From the NCBI GenBank assembly GCA_043228905.1, contig JBHGNT010000014.1, positions 19,406,001 through 19,470,000 on the forward strand: 64,000 bases of DNA, in the 5' to 3' direction. The notes beneath the pieces are model-generated. The model had not been told where the DNA came from, did not search any database, and worked only from the letters and a program-made list of their open reading frames with translations. How positions within the stretch are numbered: position 1 is the first letter of the stretch; each line of letters starts with the position of its first letter. Positions 56,320 through 64,000 of the stretch are shown here, one piece after another. The translations under genes were made by a program, and so were the position numbers. This stretch comes from Azolla caroliniana (taxonomy: Eukaryota; Polypodiophyta).

Positions 56320-59300
56320 TCACTTCGGCATGGGATGTCTCTCCAATCCGATCCTCTTCCGGCATGCTTCCAGCTTGTCGGGTGTAAGTACCTTAGTCAG
56401 CATATCCGACCCGTTCTCGTCCGTGTGGATCTTCGTCAGCACGAACTCCTTGTCTTCTATCCTTTCCCGGATCCAGTGATATCTTCGCTGGATGTGCTTC
56501 GTCCGGGAGTGATAGGCCGCGTTCTTCGCAAGGTGGATGGCACTCTGACTGTCGCAGTAGAGTCGGTACTCCTCCTGCCGGATACCGAGCTCTCTAATGA
56601 AGTCCTTCATCCATATTATTTCCTTGCCGGCTTCAACAGCCGCCATGTACTCCGCCTCCGTGGTTGACAGTGCAACCGTCTTCTGCAGCCTCGACTGCCA
56701 TGAAACAGCTCCCCCTGCATACGTCATCACATACCCTGATGTGGACCGGCTGGTATCTGCATCAGCCGACATATCCGAATCGGTAAATCCATCGAGTTCG
56801 GGCTTACCGGAGCCGAATCGGAGGCACATGTTTGCCGTGCCCTTCAGGTATCGGAGTATCCATTTGACCGCGTTCCAATGCTCTTTGCCGGGATTGCTCA
56901 TATACCGGCTCACCACTCCGACTGCATATCCTATGTCCGGTCGGGTACACACCATCGCGTACATCAAGCTCCCGACGGCAGAGGCATATGGTACTTTCAT
57001 CATGTCCTCCTTCTCAGCCTTTGTCTTGGGGCTTTGCTTGCTGGACAGCTTGCAGTTTGCCGGGAGTGTTGACCCCACCGGTCTTGCTTCCGACATGTTG
57101 AACCGGTGAAGCACCTTTGTCACGTACTTCTCCTGTGACAACCACAACTGCTTCTTCTTCCGGTCCCGGATGATGTGCATCCCTAGTATTTGCCTTGCCG
57201 GACCCAGGTCCTTCATTGAGAAGGTTCGGTGAAGTGCTTTCTTCAGCATCCGTATCTTGCCCTGGTCCCGTCCGACGATCAACATGTCGTCCACGTAGAG
57301 GAGGAGTATTAGAAAGTCTCCTCCTTCGAACTTCTTCACAAACACGCAGTGATTGGTCCGCGTTTTGTGGTACCCTTCGTCTGTCATGAAGGAGTCGAAC
57401 TTCCGGTACCATTGCCGGGGAGCCTGCTTCAGACCGTAGAGGCTCTTCTTCAACCGGCATACCAGGTGCTCCTTTCCTTTCTTCTCGAATCCTTCCGGTT
57501 GCTGCATGTAGATCTCTTCTTCGAGGTCACCGTGAAGGAATGCCGTCTTCACGTCCATCTGTTCTACCTCGAGGTCCATGCTTGCCGCTATGCTCAGCAC
57601 CGTCCGGATGGAGGTCATCTTCACTACCGGGGCAAATATCTCGTCGAAGTCGACGCCCTTCTTCTGCTGGAACCCCTTCACCACGATCCTGGCTTTGTAT
57701 CTCGGGGGGTTTCCGGCATCTCCCGGTTTCAGCTTGAACACCCACTTGTTTCGAAGTGCCCGCTTTCCTTTCGGCAACTCCACAAGTTCATATGTGTGGT
57801 TCTCATGCAGGGAATCCATCTCCTCCTGCATGGCACTTAACCACCTGCGGCTATGTGTGTCAAGCTCTGCTTCTTCAAAATTCTCCGGCTCCCCCTCATC
57901 GGTTAGCAGCACGTGCTCTGGTTCCGGAAATCTCCGGGGGGCCCTTCTCTCTCTTAGAGGATATCTTCGTTCCGGAGCTTCGGTAACCGGTTCTTCCGAT
58001 TCTTCTTCATCCGAATCCATTTCGGGATCGGGGCCGGTTCCGGTATCATTTTCATCTTCTTCGGCCGGTTCTGTTTCTTCACCGTCTTCGGCCGGATCCT
58101 CGAGTGCTAACCGGTCTCTTGCCGGTCGGGACTGCTCCTTGTAGAGTTGATCCTCACCGGTCGACTTGGAGCTCTTCATCTTCTTCTCCGACTCCCAGTC
58201 GGCGAGTGTCTTGTCCTCCATGAAGATGATATCTCGACTCCTGAATATCTTCTTGTCGACCGGGTCCCATACTCGGTAGCCGAACTCGTCGTTGCCGTAA
58301 CCGAGGAATATGCATGGCCGGGTCTTTGGATCTAGCTTTCCTCTCCGGTCCTTTGCCACATGCACATATGCGAGACACCCGAACACCTTCAGATGCCGGT
58401 AGGATACTTCCCTACTGGTCCACACTCTTTGCGGCGTGTCTCCATCCAAAGGTACTGAGGGTGATCTGTTTATCACGTATGTCGCCGTCGACATTGCCTC
58501 AGCCCAAAACCCCTTGGGTAATTTCGCATGCGCCAGCATACTCCGGACCCTCTCCATTATGGTCCGGTTCATCCTCTCGGCCAGCCCGTTCAGTTCCGGC
58601 GTCTTCGGCACAGTAAACTCGAGCCGGATTCCCTTCGAGCGACAGTACTCCTCGAACTGCCCCCGGTATTCCCCTCCGTTATCCGCTCGTATCGCTTTCA
58701 GCTCCTTGCCGGATTCCCTTTCCACTCTCGCGTGGAGTTCTTTGAAGGCAGACAATACTTGGTCCTTTGTCTTCAATGGTGCCGTCCACAGCTTCCGGCT
58801 GTGATCATCTATGAATGTTACGAAGTACTGGGCTCCGCCATGTGACTTCGTTTCTACCTGACACACATCAGTGTGCACCAACTCCAATGGTGCGCTACGT
58901 CTCGTCGGTGGCCTTGAGTGGAAGGAGGCTCGGTTCTGCTTACCGGCCAGGCAATCGGTGCACTTCTCCAGGTGCACATGCTTCACTGGAATAAGGTTGT
59001 CTTCTGCAAGCCTCTTCATCCCCTTCTCGCTCATGTGGCACAGTCTCTTGTGCCATAGCTCACCGGCAGTGTCAGCTGCCACGTTCAGCTCCTCCGGACA
59101 TAGCCGGGAATTCATCAGGTACAGTGTGTTGATCTTCCGGGCCCGAGCCACTATCAGGCTCCCTTTGCTGAACTTCATGACACCGTTCCGGATGCTACCC
59201 GTGTAGCCTTCATCGTCTAGCCTCCCGGCCGAAATCAGGTTCAATCGAACCTCCGGAACGTGTCGTACATCTTTCAACAGCATCTTGCATCCGGTCGAGG

Positions 59301-60393
59301 TTGTCAACCACACGTCTCCTATGCCGGCAATCCGGCACGTACCTTCGTTTCCCATCCGGACACAGCCGTGCTCACCGGCTATGTAGGATGAGAAGTATTT
59401 CTTCTCCGGGGTCAGGTGGAACGACGCTCCGGAATCGACCACCCAGGTCATCTCTTCACCGGCAAGGTTCAGCTCCCTCTCTTCGGTAATGAGCATTATT
59501 TCTTCTTCACTTGCCACGAGTGCCGTCGTTCCTTTCCGGTCCTGCCCTCGCCGATCCGGACCTCTCCGGCCCGTGGCTCCCCGATATGCACCGTTTCTCT
59601 CCGGTGACTTCTTCGAATCGGTGTCGTCGGCTCCGTTGTCCTTTCGGTAATGCCGACAATTCTTCCGGAAGTGCCCCGGCTTCCCACAGTGGAAGCATGT
59701 GGGTCTTCCTCTTGACTGCGACCGGGTCCCCGACTTCTCCCGTCTTTGCGGACTCCGGTTCCATTGTCTTCCCCGTTCCGATTCGGTAAGCAGCGCCTTC
59801 GAGTCGGAGGCCGGTTCTTTATCTCTCCGACGCGCTTCTTCGTTCAAAATACTTGTCTTTACCGTTTGTAGAGACAAGTTATCTTCGGTGCAGGAGGTGC
59901 TGAGAGTCACCACCAAGTTCTCCCAGCTTTCCGGCAATGTACACATCAGAATGATGGCTTGCATTGCATCCTCCAGCGGGAACTTGATCGCCGCAAGCTG
60001 GTTCACGAATCCCATGAACGTGCTTACGTGTTCCACCATACTCTCGCCGTCCCGGTACTTGAGATTCACTATCTTCCTCATCAGGGAGGTCCGGTTCAAC
60101 GCATTCTTCCTCTCGTAGAGGCCCGACAGCTTCCGCCACATCTCGTATGCGTTGGTGTCGTTCGCCACATGTTGTAGAACGCTCACGTCGACGTATTGCC
60201 GAATGGTTGCAACGGCTTTCCGGTTCAGAAGCCTCCATTCCGTCTCAAGTACCCCCTTCGGTATTTCCGACCTGTCAATCGGTTCGTACAGGTCCCGAAC
60301 AATCAGAAGATCCTCCATCTTGATCTTCCAGTCGGCGTAGTTCTGCGCATTCAGCACCATCATCCCCGGCTGCCCGCTGCTGCCGCCTTCCAT
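56320..60393 (-). CDS. copia gag-pol polyprotein
   Basis: 1357 residues from ATG at 60393, the first Met after the primer-binding site. The frame stays open further upstream into the LTR, but that part is not expected in the protein. Order: gag (1-230), CCHC knuckle (CFHCGKPGHFRKNC, about 233-246), aspartic protease (WVVDSGASFH, DSG at 320-322), GAG-pre-integrase (LWHKRLCHMSEKGM, about 447), integrase D509, D571 and E606, an acidic linker, reverse transcriptase (NKWVFKLKPG; YVDD at about 1033-1036), then RNase H (TDSDMSADADTSRSTSGY, TTEAEYMA). The order protease-integrase-RT-RNase H defines Ty1/copia. No stop or frameshift was seen, and all catalytic residues are present, so the copy may be autonomous. 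Confidence 0.96.
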   Translation of the reverse strand: MEGGSSGQPGMMVLNAQNYADWKIKMEDLLIVRDLYEPIDRSEIPKGVLETEWRLLNRKAVATIRQYVDVSVLQHVANDTNAYEMWRKLSGLYERKNALNRTSLMRKIVNLKYRDGESMVEHVSTFMGFVNQLAAIKFPLEDAMQAIILMCTLPESWENLVVTLSTSCTEDNLSLQTVKTSILNEEARRRDKEPASDSKALLTESERGRQWNRSPQRREKSGTRSQSRGRPTCFHCGKPGHFRKNCRHYRKDNGADDTDSKKSPERNGAYRGATGRRGPDRRGQDRKGTTALVASEEEIMLITEERELNLAGEEMTWVVDSGASFHLTPEKKYFSSYIAGEHGCVRMGNEGTCRIAGIGDVWLTTSTGCKMLLKDVRHVPEVRLNLISAGRLDDEGYTGSIRNGVMKFSKGSLIVARARKINTLYLMNSRLCPEELNVAADTAGELWHKRLCHMSEKGMKRLAEDNLIPVKHVHLEKCTDCLAGKQNRASFHSRPPTRRSAPLELVHTDVCQVETKSHGGAQYFVTFIDDHSRKLWTAPLKTKDQVLSAFKELHARVERESGKELKAIRADNGGEYRGQFEEYCRSKGIRLEFTVPKTPELNGLAERMNRTIMERVRSMLAHAKLPKGFWAEAMSTATYVINRSPSVPLDGDTPQRVWTSREVSYRHLKVFGCLAYVHVAKDRRGKLDPKTRPCIFLGYGNDEFGYRVWDPVDKKIFRSRDIIFMEDKTLADWESEKKMKSSKSTGEDQLYKEQSRPARDRLALEDPAEDGEETEPAEEDENDTGTGPDPEMDSDEEESEEPVTEAPERRYPLRERRAPRRFPEPEHVLLTDEGEPENFEEAELDTHSRRWLSAMQEEMDSLHENHTYELVELPKGKRALRNKWVFKLKPGDAGNPPRYKARIVVKGFQQKKGVDFDEIFAPVVKMTSIRTVLSIAASMDLEVEQMDVKTAFLHGDLEEEIYMQQPEGFEKKGKEHLVCRLKKSLYGLKQAPRQWYRKFDSFMTDEGYHKTRTNHCVFVKKFEGGDFLILLLYVDDMLIVGRDQGKIRMLKKALHRTFSMKDLGPARQILGMHIIRDRKKKQLWLSQEKYVTKVLHRFNMSEARPVGSTLPANCKLSSKQSPKTKAEKEDMMKVPYASAVGSLMYAMVCTRPDIGYAVGVVSRYMSNPGKEHWNAVKWILRYLKGTANMCLRFGSGKPELDGFTDSDMSADADTSRSTSGYVMTYAGGAVSWQSRLQKTVALSTTEAEYMAAVEAGKEIIWMKDFIRELGIRQEEYRLYCDSQSAIHLAKNAAYHSRTKHIQRRYHWIRERIEDKEFVLTKIHTDENGSDMLTKVLTPDKLEACRKRIGLERHPMPK

Positions 60394-60409
60394 TTTCAGC
60401 ACTGCCGTC

Positions 60410-60421
60410 GCTCTGATACCA
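60410..60421 (-). other. copia primer-binding site
   Basis: TGGTATCAGAGC on the minus strand, three bases after the 5' LTR end; complementary to the 3' end of plant initiator tRNA-Met. Confidence 0.92.
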
Positions 60422-60424
60422 CTT

Positions 60425-60694
60425 TGTTGCGAATCAACGCTCCGATTCACCTTCACCACCCGGCCACAACCGACAAATCGTGAATCAATGCAGCAGAAAA
60501 TAGGAAACACAGAGAAAGACACGATAACACAGGGATTAACGTGGAAAACCCTATACGGGAAAAACCACGGGAGTCCTCGAACTCCAACTATCACTATGAA
60601 CAGAGATGTACAATGGTGAAGCTTCAAGGCAACAACCTTGAGCTCACTGTCTTCGCCACAGGCGGCGGTAATACACAGAGGCAACGACCTCTTC

Positions 60695-60725
<31 letters not shown>

Positions 60726-61180
60726 CTGCTCTCTTCACTCTCTCTAAGTGGAAAAACAGAAAAATGAGTAGCAACGTAAAACTGTTTGCCCTAAGTCATA
60801 TTTATACACATATGACTTTCAGGCTATTTACAAATATAGCCACAAGGGCCCTTGGCAAACATATTCACAAATATGTCCCCGCATCCGGATCTCTCTCCGG
60901 GTACATACCTCATCCGGTTCCGTAGCCGGGTCTTTGTCATCCGGTTCCGTAGCCGGGTCTTTGTCATCCGGTTCCGTAGCCGGGTCTTTGTCATCCGGCT
61001 CCGTAGCCGGGTCTTCATCATCCGGCTCCGTAGCCGGGTACTCTTCATCCGGCTTCATGCCGGGTACTCTTCATCCGGCTTCATGCCGGGTACTCTTCAT
61101 CCTCCGGTTCCGTAACCGCAACCGGGCTTGCCGTCATTCATCTCCGGACATCCCATCCGGAGGGACCGTAAATCCCAACA
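60425..61180 (-). repeat. copia 5' LTR
   Basis: 756 bp. Same layout as the 3' LTR but with one extra 27-bp repeat unit and a slightly shorter CT run; one substitution was seen (GATTTGTCG context, GCGAA/GTGAA at 60481). Confidence 0.95.
60914..61100. repeat. 26-27-bp tandem repeats in the copia 5' LTR U3
   Basis: Three copies of CCGGTTCCGTAGCCGGGTCT plus TTGTCAT, two CCGGCTCC variants and two 26-bp CCGGCTTCATG variants. The other LTR (56070-56229) has only two of the first type. They lie about 110-300 bp upstream of the TATA box in element sense. Confidence 0.92.
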
Positions 61181-61800
61181 CTCCTTGCCTCCCACTTGGC
61201 ACAATTGTTGCAATGTGATGGCTGAAATTTGATGAGAAGGATATGGTGCATCAGTAGAACTATATACTTTAGGAGGATAATCTCGAGTTCGATCCTTGAC
61301 AATGATATTTTCCACTAAAGGGCACCTAATTTCTCGCTTCCTCCGATCGATTCTAGGGTTATGTAGCTCGAACCATGGCAAACCGAGGACAATTGGATGC
61401 TCAGGACTACGGATTATGTTAAAGGAAACTACACATCCTAAATCACCCAAGAGTATGTGTATTGGCTCAGACTCTTCAAATATCTTCCCGGAAGCTATGG
61501 GGCGTCCATCAATCACTACTACGGAAACTGGACAAGGAAGTGTATGCAAAGATATTTGGTGTTTTTGGGCAAAATCTCTATCCATGAAACAAGAATTGGC
61601 TCCAATATCTAAGAGGGTTTGGACTTGAAGTTGACAACTGGGTGTCCTAACTTGTACTAGGGCTGAGAAGACTCTATTGACATGCTTGGAAGAAATGGAA
61701 CCCACACTAGGTTGTACATATCTAGGGTTGTCCAACCAAATGACTCCTATTTTGGCCGGACTTATTCGTTTGACTCCTCTTCTAATTGGCTTAGGACTTC
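61181..61800 (-). pseudogene. gypsy protease segment of pol, cut by the copia element
   Basis: Overlaps the gag end in another frame and has no ATG of its own. LLDIGANSCFMD aligns with the retropepsin active-site loop (usually D-S/T-G), so the catalytic Asp is present with Ile in the second position. LGLPWFELHNPRID follows, as in plant gypsy proteases. The frame is open to the copia insertion point at 61180. Confidence 0.8.
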
Positions 61801-62925
61801 AAATTTATTGGACAAGGGTGGATTATTCATAATATTAGATTCACTAACTACTTCTAAAATGTTGGACTCATTTTTATTGTCATAGTGAATTTGATTTACC
61901 TGAGGTCTCGGCTTACGGGAGCAATGAATGGCTATATGTCCTGGACCTCCGCAATATAAGCATAGATGGTTTGCTCGACGACGTTGCTTCTCTTCGTCTG
62001 ACAACGGTCCTCGTCGTTGAGTCATATCGATCTCCATGGGTGCAGGACTATCCATTGGGACTGGACTACGTGTTTGCCTTGGAGATGGAGCAGGGCTATA
62101 CATTTGCCTTGGGGATGATTGTGCCGTTACTGATGCATAAGTTGGTGTGAATCTTGAACTTGTTATTTGTTGTTGTCGCTCACATCGACGCTCAAAAAGG
62201 CGATTATCACACCGTATTGCTCGACTAATAGCTTTTGTAAGTGACCTTGGATCCTTGGGGAAGGTAAGAAGTAAGTCTTTGACATCACTATGAAGGCCTG
62301 AACGGAATTGCTCCATTAGGGCTTGTTCATCCCAAGGAATATCGCTTGCGATGAGACGGAAATTGGCAGCATATGTCGAAGTTGGTTGATCACCTTGATG
62401 AAGTGTACGAATCTTGTTGATAGCTGTTCTCGCCCCATCAATATCTCCGAAACAAGCCTTAAATTCCTTGATAAATTCCTCGAAATTATTCAATAGAGGA
62501 GAATTGGTCTCTAGCAATGGAGCAAACCACGACAACGTTATGTCAGTCAATAAGGTGCCCACTAGCCCGACTCGTGATGCATCTATTGGATAACGCACGG
62601 GATGCATTTGAATCACCAACCGTACTTGATTCAAGAAACCTCGGAAATGCACCCTCGACCCATCAAATTTAGCTGGGAGGTTAATTTTGGGCTCCTTGAT
62701 AAGTCCCTGACCTTCAACCCTTTGTTGTTGTAACACTACGATTGTCGACTCTAACTGTTGCACTCGTCGTGTGAACTCCTCTTGTTGTTGTTGCTTCTCT
62801 ATAGTAACCTTTTGTAGATCCCCAAGTAGACGTTGATTCTCTACTTCAAGAGATGCGAACTTGGATTTAAGTTTCTCCATTTCTGCAACAAGGGTGAGAT
62901 ATTCTTCTGAGTTAATGGCAGCCAT
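61762..62925 (-). CDS. gypsy gag protein
   Basis: 387 residues from ATG at 62925. It has an N-terminal Glu/Gln-rich coiled coil (about 8-70), a retrotransposon gag domain (about 80-245, with FRGFLNQVRLVIQMHP and WFAPLLE), an SP-rich linker, and one CCHC zinc knuckle (CLYCGGPGHIAIHC, about 322-335). It forms the virus-like particle and packages element RNA. The frame is intact; pol follows in a different, overlapping frame, implying ribosomal frameshifting. Confidence 0.92.
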   Translation of the reverse strand: MAAINSEEYLTLVAEMEKLKSKFASLEVENQRLLGDLQKVTIEKQQQQEEFTRRVQQLESTIVVLQQQRVEGQGLIKEPKINLPAKFDGSRVHFRGFLNQVRLVIQMHPVRYPIDASRVGLVGTLLTDITLSWFAPLLETNSPLLNNFEEFIKEFKACFGDIDGARTAINKIRTLHQGDQPTSTYAANFRLIASDIPWDEQALMEQFRSGLHSDVKDLLLTFPKDPRSLTKAISRAIRCDNRLFERRCERQQQITSSRFTPTYASVTAQSSPRQMYSPAPSPRQTRSPVPMDSPAPMEIDMTQRRGPLSDEEKQRRRANHLCLYCGGPGHIAIHCSRKPRPQVNQIHYDNKNESNILEVVSESNIMNNPPLSNKFEVLSQLEEESNE

Positions 62926-62950
62926 GGTTTCAGGATGGTTACAAAGGAGG

Positions 62951-62954
<4 letters not shown>

Positions 62955-63008
<54 letters not shown>
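62955..63008. repeat. (GA)n microsatellite next to the gypsy 5' LTR
   Basis: About 27 GA units lie between the 5' LTR and the gag start. Confidence 0.95.
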
Positions 63009-63012
<4 letters not shown>

Positions 63013-63021
63013 GAATCAAAC

Positions 63022-63461
63022 TGTCAGAACCAAGGATAAAAGATAGAGTGATGGAAGAAAGATATTAGAGAACACGAGAAGAAAGGAACGAAATACTAAG
63101 AGAAGAATGGATGTATAAGATAGAGAAAGAAAGAGAATGGATACAAGATATGTAATGAGAGCTAAAGACTGGTGTTGATTCGAATTGATTTGAGAATACA
63201 TGTATGCCCTTATTTATAGGTTCCTATAGAATAACTTAGAGATTTCTAGAATGTTCTAGAATGTTCTAGACCTAGAATGCTCTATGACATTCTAGAACAT
63301 TCTAGAATAATCTAGAGTTTTTACAATAATCAATGTAATACAAGTAGCTTTTATTGTTTCATATAACAATAAGCTATCTTAATGGTTGAGGTTTTCAAGT
63401 ATGGATTACAAGGTTCGAGGTTCAAGTTTGGTGACGCCATAATGGTCATGTGTTCATGACA
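63022..63461 (-). repeat. gypsy 5' LTR
   Basis: 440 bp, TGTCA...TGACA, followed outside by the CTATA duplication. It has the same promoter layout as the other LTR. Confidence 0.95.
63244..63307. promoter_or_regulatory. Heat-shock element arrays in the gypsy 5' LTR
   Basis: A five-unit array at 63244-63266 and a four-unit array at 63290-63307 (TTCtaGAAcaTTCtaGAA). The second is more perfect than in the 3' LTR. This is the LTR that would drive transcription. Confidence 0.85.
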
Positions 63462-63513
63462 CTATACGTATTTAAACGTTAAATACAGGTACGTAAACAA
63501 CCATGCTCCACAC

Positions 63514-64000
63514 ACCCCTTCAAGCTCAAAGATGTTGTATTTTCCAGTGGCCAACGAGCTTGGATTGCATCTACTCGTTTTTCCACTTGTCCTCAACCTC
63601 TATGACTTAAGAAATGATCATAGACCAATGGATGTAAAAAATGGCCCAAGCTTGCCCACATCAAGTGCTTTCTTAAAGACATGATTCGTTTTTCGATCAA
63701 TTCAAACATGTTGGAGATTGGTGTCCCAAAGTGTGATCCTCTCTTTGGGTGTCGTGATAGTTGACCTCAATATCGTTCATTTGCTAATGGAACACCCAAT
63801 TCCTCACCTATTGTATGATGTTGAGATTGCTATAAAATAGTTGAACCAAGTTGCCAATTTGAATGTTAATTAAGTCCATCAAGAGTGCCTGCAACTTCAT
63901 TGGTAGCGACAATTGCTCCCCAACTTTGCCTTTGTGCTCAATAAGGCGAATATATGTTTCTTTTTACTACACTGAAGTATTTGTTTTCCCAAAAAACACT
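63514..64000. other. Flanking intergenic DNA, no gene seen
   Basis: Sequence to the right of the hAT-like element; no supported frame. Confidence 0.5.

Larger units (their letters stand above)
55579..61180 (-). mobile_element. Ty1/copia LTR retrotransposon, apparently intact
   Basis: The LTRs 55579-56309 and 60425-61180 (TGTTG...CAACA) are almost identical. CTCCT flanks the element at 55574-55578 and 61181-61185. A tRNA-Met(i)-type primer-binding site, TGGTATCAGAGC, occupies 60421-60410. The polypurine tract GAAGGGGGAG lies about 56320-56311. One uninterrupted polyprotein frame fills the interior. It is inserted in the same orientation as the host gypsy element. Markedly CpG/CCGG-rich compared with surrounding DNA. 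Confidence 0.97.
52074..63461 (-). mobile_element. Ty3/gypsy chromovirus LTR retrotransposon (interrupted)
   Basis: The LTRs 52074-52517 (3') and 63022-63461 (5') both run TGTCA...TGACA and differ at about ten bases plus two small gaps. CTATA flanks both outer ends (52069-52073 and 63462-63466). On the minus strand the order is gag, protease, [copia insertion], reverse transcriptase, RNase H, integrase, chromodomain; the polypurine tract GAAGGAGGGATAG adjoins the 3' LTR. The C-terminal chromodomain marks it as a chromovirus. pol has two inferred frameshifts and one nonsense codon in addition to the insertion, so this copy cannot encode a complete polyprotein. Confidence 0.95.
51293..63505. 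mobile_element. hAT-like non-autonomous element split by nested retrotransposons
   Basis: The left end CAAGGTTGTT at 51293 and the right end AACAACCATG (reverse complement CATGGTTGTT) at 63505 form short TIRs. Flanks CTCCGCAC (51285-51292) and CTCCACAC (63506-63513) match 7 of 8, the 8-bp duplication length of hAT elements. The interior is an AT-rich array of TACGTTAAATACGTATA-like motifs shared by both sides of the retrotransposon insertion. Without the insertion the element is about 820 bp. No transposase was seen. Confidence 0.6.

Noticed and set aside
56257-60118. Many frames of 60-190 codons on the plus strand across the copia element
   Set aside because: Antisense shadows of the GC-rich polyprotein.
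60394-60774. Upstream extension of the copia frame into the 5' LTR
   Set aside because: It spans the LTR boundary and primer-binding site; the protein is expected to start at ATG 60393, downstream of them.
60914-61100. Regular 27-bp repeats as a CRISPR-like array
   Set aside because: Units are contiguous with no unique spacers, lie in an LTR, and the genome is eukaryotic.

Overview
This is nuclear DNA from a land plant. Genes are split by short GT-AG introns, there are pentatricopeptide-repeat (PPR) genes of the organelle RNA-processing type, plant-only families (NINJA/AFP, BIR receptor kinase, GONST, MUCI70/TOD1), plant LTR retrotransposons, a hAT-like element and abundant microsatellites. 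The very long, nearly intronless PPR genes and the AT-rich, transposon-littered intergenic DNA suggest a seed-free plant, most likely a fern. That placement is an inference from style, not a proof.

Layout. 1-2373 (-): 3'-truncated PPR gene. 4277-8145: Mutator-like element with long terminal inverted repeats made of short tandem repeats, inserted between two divergent PPR genes. 8417-11293 (+): second PPR gene, ending in an eroded E domain. 15662-17470 (+): NINJA/ABI-five-binding-protein transcriptional co-repressor with a G-box/ABRE cluster upstream. 19394-22562 (-): two-exon LRR receptor-like (pseudo)kinase of the BIR1 type. 28032-30512 (-): six-exon SAM-dependent methyltransferase. 33290-36873 (-): nine-exon Golgi GDP-mannose transporter (GONST type). 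41235-47844 (-): seven-exon MUCI70/TOD1-like (DUF616) glycosyltransferase. I rebuilt the exon structures by hand; all introns are GT-AG and the reading phase is kept at every junction.

51293-63505 is a three-level nest. An AT-rich hAT-like non-autonomous element (near-identical 8-bp target duplication) was split by a Ty3/gypsy chromovirus (444/440-bp LTRs, TSD CTATA). That was in turn split by an apparently intact, very young Ty1/copia element (731/756-bp LTRs, TSD CTCCT). The gypsy LTRs carry two arrays of perfectly phased heat-shock elements just upstream of the TATA box, so this family may be heat-inducible.

Functional links are loose, as expected for a plant chromosome segment. NINJA/AFP and BIR1 homologues act in hormone and immune signalling. 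GONST and MUCI70/TOD1 are both Golgi-type cell-wall or sphingolipid glycosylation functions. The PPR proteins act in plastids or mitochondria. The remaining DNA holds LINE remnants, tRNA-like SINE heads, long inverted repeats and simple repeats.
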